From Pseudomonas sp. DTU12.3 (GTDB lineage: Bacteria > Pseudomonadota > Gammaproteobacteria > Pseudomonadales > Pseudomonadaceae), in the NCBI RefSeq assembly GCF_004124275.1, contig NZ_CP027218.1:360001-424000 (forward strand): a stretch of 64,000 bases of DNA, in the 5' to 3' direction. Positions 31,301 to 40,300 of this stretch are shown here, piece by piece. The first letter of the stretch is position 1. Every line of letters begins with the position of its first letter. Below the pieces are notes generated by a model that did not search any database, was not told where the DNA came from, and saw nothing but the letters and a program-made list of their open reading frames with translations. The translations under genes and the position numbers were made by a program.

Positions 31301-34300
31301 GTGGTCACGGTGCCGGTTGTTTTGCCGACTTCGATGGTGATGTTCTGACCGTTCGACAGTGTCACAACGACCGGTGAACCGGTCACTGGTGCGCCGACAG
31401 TCGCGGTGTAAGTGACGGTGCCACCTTCAGCAGCCGATTCGGTGGCGGTCAGTTTGACGGTCGTGGTGTCGATGGTGTCAGTGACTTGAGTGACAGCCGG
31501 AACAGTGCTCGGCACCAGGTTCTCGAAGTTGCCACCGGTGGCGGTGCTGATCGTTGCCTGCACAGGGCCGGCATCTTTGTAGACGTCGTCGGCTGGCGCT
31601 GCAACGGTCGCGGTGCCCGTGGTTTTGCCGGCCTCGATGGTGATCACTGCGCCATTCGACAGGGTCACGGTGACTGGCGAGCCAGCGGCGTTTGTCAGGG
31701 TCGCGGTGTAGGTGATCTGGCCACCTTCGGCGACGGTGCCAGTTGCCGACAGCGTCAGGTTGGTGGTGTCGACGGTATCAGTGACGCTGGTCGAAACCGG
31801 TGTCTTGTCGGCCACGAGGTTTTCGTAGTTGCCACCAGTGACGCCAGTGATCGCGTTGCTGATCGGTGCATGACCGGTCAGTGCATCGTTCGGTGCGATG
31901 GTGGTCACGGTGCCGGTTGTTTTGCCGACTTCGATGGTGATGTTCTGACCGTTCGACAGTGTCACAACGACCGGTGAACCGGTCACTGGTGCGCCGACAG
32001 TCGCGGTGTAAGTGACGGTGCCACCTTCAGCAGCCGATTCGGTGGCGGTCAGTTTGACGGTCGTGGTGTCGATGGTGTCAGTGACTTGAGTGACAGCCGG
32101 AACAGTGCTCGGCACCAGGTTCTCGAAGTTGCCGCCAGTAGCAGTCGAAATGGTTGCTTCGACTTTGCCGGCGTCTTTGTAAACGTCATCGGCCGGAGCG
32201 GCGACGGTTACGGTGCCAGTGGTTTTACCGGCTTCGATGGTGATCACTGCACCGTTCGACAAGGTCACGGTGACTGGCGAGCCAGCGGCATTGGTCAGGG
32301 TCGCGGTGTAAGTGATCTGGCCACCTTCGGCCACGGTGCCGGTCGCGGACAGCGACAGGTTGGTGGTGTCGATGGTGTCGGTCACGGTAGTCGAAACCGG
32401 CGTTTTATCGGCAACCAGATTTTCGTAGTTGCCACCGGTCACGCCAGTGATCGAGTTGGTCAGCGGAGCATGACCCGTCAACACGTCGTTTGGCGCGGTG
32501 GTAGTGACCGTGCCGGTGGTTTTACCCACTTCGATGGTGATGTTCTGACCGTTCGACAGTGTCACGACGACTGGCGAACCGGTCACTGGCGCACCAACAT
32601 TCGCGGTGTAAGTGACGGTACCACCCTCGGCTGCGGTGGTGGTCGCAGTGAGTTTGACGGTGGTGGTGTCGATGGTATCGGTGACGCTGGTCACGGCCGG
32701 AGTCGTGCTTGGCACCAGGTTCTCGAAGCTGCCACCGGTGGCGGTCTTGATCGTTGCCTGGACGTTACCGGCGTCTTTGTAGACGTCGTCAGCCGGGGCC
32801 GCGACGGTCACAGTGCCCGTGGTTTTGCCGGCCTCGATGGTGATCACTGCGCCATTCGACAGGGTCACGGTGACTGGCGAGCCAGCGGCGTTGGTCAGGG
32901 TCGCGGTGTAGGTGATCTGGCCACCTTCGGCGACGGTGCCAGTTGCCGACAGCGTCAGGTTGGTGGTGTCGACGGTATCAGTGACGCTGGTCGAAACCGT
33001 TGTCTTGTCGGCCACGAGGTTTTCGTAGTTGCCGCCAGTGACGCCGGTGATCGAGTTGGTCACAGGCGCGTGACCGGTCAACGTATCGTTTGGTGCGGTG
33101 AAGGTTACGGTGCCGGTGGTTTTGCCGACTTCGATGGTGATGTTCTGGCCGTTGGCCAGGGTCACAGTGACCGGCGAACCGGTGACTGGCGCGCCAACAG
33201 TCGCGGTGTAGGTGACCGTGCCACCTTCAGCGACCGAAGTGTCGGCCGTCAGTTTGACAGTCGAAGTGTCGATGGTATCGGTGACCTGCGTGACCGCAGG
33301 AACAGTGCTCGGCACCAGGCTTTCGAAGTTGCCGCCGATCGCGGTCGAAATCGTTGCCTGGACTTTGCCCGCGTCCTTATAGACGTCATCGGCGGGCGCT
33401 GGAACAGACACGGTGCCGGTGGTTTTGCCGGCTTCGATGGTGATCACCGCGCCGTTGCTCAACGTCACGGTGACTGGCGAGCCAGCGGCATTGGTCAGGG
33501 TCGCGGTGTAGATGATCGAGCCACCTTCGGCCACGGAACCGGTCGCGGTCAGCGACAGGTTGGTGGTGTCGACGGTGTCGGTCACGTTGGTGCTGACCGG
33601 GGTTTTATCGGCGACGAGGTTTTCGTAGTTACCGCCGCTGACGCCAGTGATGGCGTTGGTCAGTGGCGCATGCCCGGTCAACGCGTCGTTCGGTGCAGTG
33701 GAGGTCACTGTGCCGGTGGTTTTGCCGACTTCGATGGTGATGTTCTGGCCGTTGGCCAAGGTCACCACAACTGGCGAACCGGTCACTGGTGCGCCGACAG
33801 TCGCGGTGTAGGTGACCGTGCCGCCTTCAGCGGCAGATTCGGTGGCGGTCAGTTTGACCGTCGAGGTATCGATGGTGTCAGTGACGTCAGTGACCGCAGG
33901 CGTGGTGCTCGGAACGAGGTTCTCGAAGTTGCCGCCCGTGGCGTCCTTGATCGTCACTTCGACTTTGCCGGCGTCTTTGTAGACGTCGTCGGCAGGGGCT
34001 GCGACGGTCACGGTGCCGGTGGTTTTGCCAGCTTCGATGGTGATCACCGAGCCATTGCTCAGGGTCACGGTCACCGGCGTGCCGGCCGGGTTGGTCAGGG
34101 TCGCGGTGTAAACAATCGAGCCACCTTCGGCCACGGAGCCGGTCGCGGTCAGCGACAGATTGGTGGTGTCGACGGTGTCGCTGACGTTGGTCGAAACCGG
34201 GGTCTTGTCCGCTACCAGGTTCTCGTAATTGCCGCCGCTGACGCCGGTAATCGCATTGCTGATCGGCGCATGGCCGGTCAACGCGTCGTTCGGAGCAGTG

Positions 34301-37300
34301 GTGGTCACGGTGCCGGTGGTTTTGCCGACTTCGATGGTGATGTTCTGGCCGTTGGCCAAGGTCACGGTTACCGGAGAACCGGTCACCGGTGCGCCCACCG
34401 TCGCGGTGTAAGTAACAGTGCCACCCTCAGCCGCCGACTCGGTCGCGGTGAGTTTGACGGTGGTGGTGTCGATGGTGTCGGTGACGTTGGTCACGGCTGG
34501 AACGGTGCTCGGCACCAGGTTCTCGAAATTGCCACCGGTAGCGGTCGCAATGGTCGCTTCGACTTTGCCGGCGTCCTTGTAGACGTCATCGGCAGGCGCC
34601 GCAACGGTCACGGTGCCGGTGGTCTTGCCCGCCTCGATGGTGATCACCGCGCCGTTCGACAGGGTCACGGTCACCGGCGTGCCGGCCGGGTTGGTCAGGG
34701 TCGCGGTGTAAACGATCGAACCGCCTTCAGCCACCGACTCGGTCGCGGTCAGGTTCAGGTTGGTGGTGTCGTTGGTGTCCGACACGGCGGTATCGGCGGA
34801 CTTACCGTCGACCGCGAGTTTTTCGTAGTTGCCGCCGGTGGCGCCATCGATGGTCACGCTCAGCGAGCTGCCGCCGGCCAATGGGCTGTTCGGCGCAACG
34901 AAGTTTATGCTGCCGCTGGTTTCGCCGACGGCGATGGTGATGGTCTGGCCGTTGGACAGGGTCACGACAACCGGCGCGCCGGTCACTGGCGCAGTGACGG
35001 TCGCGGTGTAGACCACGGTTTCGCCTTCGGCGACGTTGGCGGTGGCGGTCAGCGACACGGTGGAGGTGTCGATGGTGTCATTGACGGTAGTGACGGCCGG
35101 CGCTGTGTTGGTGACGAGGCTTTCGAAATCGCCACCGGTCGCGCCCTTGATGGTCGCTTCAACGGTGCCGGCGTCTTTGTAGACGTCGTCTTTCGGTGCG
35201 TCGACGGTCACGGTGCCGGTGGTTTTCCCCGCCTCGATGGTGATCACCGCGCCGTTGCTCAGGGTCACAGTAACTGGCGAACCAGCAACGTTGGTCAGCG
35301 TCGCGGTGTAGGTGATCTGGCCGCCTTCGTTCACCGAGCCGGTCGCGCTCAGCGACAGATTGGTGGTGTCGACGGTATCGGTCACGGTGGTGCTGACCGG
35401 GGTTTTATCGGCGACGAGGTTCTCGTAGTTGCCACCGGTTACAGCAGTGATAGAGTTGGTCAGCGGTGCATGCCCGGTCAACGCATCGTTTGGCGCGCTG
35501 GTGGTCACGGTGCCTGTGGTTTTACCCACTTCGATGGTGATGTTCTGACCGTTGGCCAGGGTCACGACGACCGGCGAACCGGTGACTGGCGCGCCGACAG
35601 TCGCGGTGTAGGTGACGGTGCCACCTTCAGCGGCAGATTCGGTGGCGGTCAGTTTGACCGTCGAGGTGTCGATGGTGTCAGTGACATCAGTGACCGCAGG
35701 CGTGGTGCTCGGAACGAGGTTCTCGAAGTTGCCGCCAGTCGTGTCCTTGATGGTCACTTCGACTTTGCCGGCGTCTTTGTAGACGTCATCGGCTGGCGCT
35801 GCGACGGTCACGGTGCCGGTGGTCTTGCCGGCCTCGATGGTGATCACCGCGCCGTTCGACAGGGTTACGGTCACGGGCGTGCCGGCCGGGTTGGTCAGCG
35901 TTGCGGTGTAAACGATCGAACCGCCCTCGGCCACAGTGCCAGTCGCGGTCAGCGACAGGTTGGTGGTGTCGACGGTATCGGTGACGGTGGTCGAAACCGG
36001 CGTCTTGTCGGCCACGAGGTTTTCGTAGTTGCCGCCGCTGACGCCGGTAATCGCATTGCTGATCGGCGCATGGCCGGTCAACGCGTCGTTCGGTGCAGTG
36101 GCAGTCACAGTGCCGGTGGTTTTGCCGACTTCGATGGTGATGTTCTGGCCGTTGGCCAGGGTCACGACGACCGGAGAGCCGGTGACCGGCGCGCCGACAG
36201 TGGCGGTATAGGTGACGGTGCCACCCTCGGCAGCCGACTCGGTAGCGGTCAGCTTCACGGTGGTGGTGTCGATGGTGTCAGTGACTTCCGTTACGGCTGG
36301 AACGGTGCTTGGCACCAGGCTCTCGAAATTGCCGCCCGTAGCGTCCTTGATCGTCACCTCGACCTTGCCAGCGTCTTTGTAGACGTCATCGGCAGGCGCC
36401 GCAACGGTGACGGTGCCGGTGGTCTTGCCCGCTTCAATGGTGATCACCGAGCCGTTGCTCAGGGTTACGGTCACCGGCGTTCCGGCCGGATTGGTCAGGG
36501 TTGCGGTGTAGATGATCGAACCGCCCTCGGCGACCGAGTTGGTGGCGCTGAGGGACAGGTTGGTGGTGTCGACGGTATCAGTGACGCCGGTCGAAACCGG
36601 TGTCTTGTCGGCCACGAGGTTCTCGTAGTTGCCGCCGCTGACGCCAGTGATCGAGTTGCTCAGTGATGCCTGACCGTTCAACGCGTCATTCGGCGCGGTG
36701 GCGGTCACGGTGCCGGTGGTCTTGCCGACTTCGATGGTGATGCTCTGGCCGTTGGCCAGGGTCACGACGACTGGCGAGCCGGTCACCGGCGCGCCGACGG
36801 TCGCGGTGTAAGTAACGGTGCCACCTTCTGCCACGCTGGTGTCGGCGGTCAGTTTGACCGTCGAAGTGTCGATGGTGTCGGTAACGTTGGTGACCGCTGG
36901 CGTGGTGCTCGGAACGAGGTTCTCGAAATTGCCACCAGTGGCGTCTTTGATCGTGACTTCGACTTTGCCAGCGTCCTTGTAGACGTCATCGGCAGGCGCC
37001 GCAACGGTCACGCTGCCCGTGGTCTTGCCCGCTTCGATAGTGATGACCGAACCGTTGCTCAACGTCACGGTCACTGGCGTGCCAGCCGGGTTGGTCAGGG
37101 TTGCGGTGTAAACAATCGAACCGCCCTCGGCCACAGTGCCAGTCGCGGTCAGCGACAGGTTGGTGGTGTCGATGGTGTCGCTCACCGACGTCACGGCCGG
37201 GGTTTTATCGGCCACGAGATTTTCGTAGTTGCCGCCGCTGGTGCCGTCGATTTTCACGCTCAGCGTGTTGCCGCCGGCCAGTGCATCGTTCGGTGCGGTG

Positions 37301-40300
37301 AAGTTGACGCTGCCGCTGCTGGCGCCGACCGCAATGGTGATGGTCTGCCCGTTGGACAGGGTCACCACAACCGGCGAGCCGGTGACCGGCGCGGTCACGG
37401 ACGCGGTGTAAACCACCACGCCGCCTTCAGTGGTACTGGCGGTGGCCGTCAGCGAAACGGTGCTGTTGTCGATGGTGTCGGTAACGTCGGTGACGGCCGG
37501 GGTCTTGTCGACCACCAGGTTCTCGAAGTTGCCGCCCGTGGTCTTGGTGATGCTCGCATCGACCTTGCCGGCGTCCTTGTACACGTCATCGCCTGGTGCT
37601 GCGACGGTTGCGGTGCCAGTGGTCGCGCCCTTGGCGATGTTGATCACCGCGCCGTTGCTCAGGGTCACGCTCATGGCCGTGCCGGCCGGGTTGGTCAAGG
37701 TCGCGGTGTAGACGATCGAGCCGCCCTCGGCGACCGAACCGGTAGCGCTCAGGCTGATATTGGTGGTGTCGACCGTGTCGGTGACGGTGGTGACCACTGC
37801 CGAGCGGTTGGCATCGACCAGCTCGAAATTGCCGCCGCTGTGGCTGGCGATTGCGGTCTGAACTTTGCCGCCGTCGATGTACGGAGTGTTGGCAGGTGCA
37901 GCGAAATTCACCGAACCGCTGGTCGCACCGGCAGCGATGTTGATTACCGCGCCGTTGGCCAGTGTCACGGTCATGGCGGTGCCGGCCGGATTGCTCAGGG
38001 TCGCGGTGTAGGTGATCTGGCCACCTTCGCTGACGGTGTCGCTGGCACTGAGGGTCAGCGTGGTTTTGTCGATGGTGTCATTGACGGTGGTGCTGACCGG
38101 GGTCTTGCTGACATCGAGTTTCTCGAAGTTGCCGCCAGTGGCATCGGTCATGGTCACGGTGAGCTTGCTGACGTCTTTGTAGACGTCGTCGCTCGGCGCG
38201 GCAATGGTCACCGAACCACTGGTTTTGCCAGCCTCGATGGTGATGGTCTGGCCGTTGCTCAGGTTGACGGTCACCGGCGTTTGCGCGGCGTTGGTCAGGG
38301 TCGCGGTGTAAGTGATCGACGTGCCTTCGAGCACATAGCTTTCAGCGCTGAGGGTCAGGTGCGTGGTGTTGATGGTGTCGGCGACGTTGGTCACCGCTGG
38401 CGTCGGATTGGCCACCAGATTTTCGAAATTGCCGCCGTCGGTGCCCTTGATGGTCACTTCGACTTTGCCGGCGTCTTTGTAGACGTCATCGGCCGGTGCT
38501 GCGACGGTCACGGTGCCAGTGGTCTTGCCGGCGTCGATGGTGATGGTCGAACCGTTGCTCAGGGTCACGGTCACCGGCGTGCCGGCCGGGTTGGTCAGCG
38601 TCGCGGTGTAGACGATCGAACCGCCTTCGTTGACGTTGCCGGTGGCGGTCAGCGAAACGGTGGTGGTGTCGACAGTGTCGGTCACTGTGGTGCTGACCGG
38701 GGTTTTGTCGGCCACGAGGTTTTCGTAGTTGCCGCCGCTGACGTTGGTGATCGAGTTGGTCAGCGGTGCATGGCCCGCGAGCACGTCGTTCGGTGCAGTG
38801 GTCGACACGGTGCCGGTGGTTTTGCCGACTTCGATGGTGATGCTCTGACCGTTAGCCAAGGTCACGACGACTGGCGAGCCGGTCACTGGCGCACCAACAG
38901 TCGCGGTGTAAGTGACGGTGCCGCCTTCAGCAGCGGTTTCGGTGGCGGTCAGTTTCACCGTCGAGGTGTCGATGGTGTCAGTGACGTCGGTCACCGCTGG
39001 AACGGTGCTTGGTACCAGGTTCTCGAAGTTGCCGCCGGTAGCGTCCTTGATGGTCACTTCGACTTTGCCGGCGTCTTTGTAGACGTCATCGGCAGGTGCT
39101 GCAACGGTGACGGTGCCGGTGGTTTTACCGGCTTCGATGGTGATCACCGAGCCATTGCTCAAGGTCACGGTCACCGGGGTGCCGGCCGGGTTGGTCAGGG
39201 TCGCGGTGTAAACGATCGAACCGCCTTCAGCCACAGTGCCAGTGGCGCTGAGGGTCAGGTTGGTGGTGTCGGTTACGTCAGTCACGGTAGTGCTGACTGG
39301 CGTCTTGTCGGCGACGAGATTCTCGTAATTGCCGCCGGTCACGCCGGTGATCGAGTTGGTCAGCGGCGCATGGCCGTTCAGCGCATCGTTTGGCGCGGTA
39401 GTGGTCACGGTGCCTGTGGTTTTACCCACTTCGATGGTGATGTTCTGGCCATTAGCCAAAGTCACGACAACTGGCGAACCGGTGACCGGCGCACCCACGG
39501 TAGCGGTGTAAGTAACGGTGCCACCTTCAGCGGCAGTCTCGGAGGCGGTCAGTTTGACCGTCGAGGTGTCGATGGTGTCAGTGACGTCGGTGACGGCTGG
39601 AACGGTGCTTGGCACCAGATTCTCGAAGTTACCGCCAGTGGCATCTTTAATGGTGACTTCGACTTTGCCGGCGTCTTTGTAGACGTCATCGGCCGGTGCA
39701 GCGACGGTCACGGTGCCGGTGGTTTTACCGGCCTCGATGGTGATCACCGAACCGTTCGACAGGGTCACCGTGACTGGCGAGCCAGCAGCGTTGGTCAGGG
39801 TCGCGGTGTAAGTGATCTGGCCGCCTTCAGCCACGGTCCCTGTCGCGCTCAGCGTCAGATCGGTGGTGTCAGTGGTGTCGGTGACAGTGGTGCTGACCGG
39901 GGTTTTATCGGCAACGAGGTCTTCGTAGTTGCCGCCGCTTACGCCAGTGATCGCGTTGGTGATCGGCGCGTGGCCGGTCAACGCATCATTCGGTGCAGTG
40001 GTGGTCACAGTGCCGGTGGTTTTACCCACTTCGATGGTGATGTTCTGACCATTGGCCAAGGTCACGACGACAGGCGAACCGGTGACTGGCGCGCCAACAG
40101 TCGCGGTGTAGGTGACGGTGCCACCTTCAGCGGCAGTCTCGGAGGCGGTCAGTTTGACCGTCGAGGTGTCGATGGTGTCAGTGACGTCGGTGACGGCTGG
40201 AACGGTGCTCGGAACGAGGTTCTCGAAGTTACCGCCAGTGGCGTCCTTGATGGTCACTTCGACTTTGCCGGCGTCCTTATAGACGTCATCGGCAGGTGCC

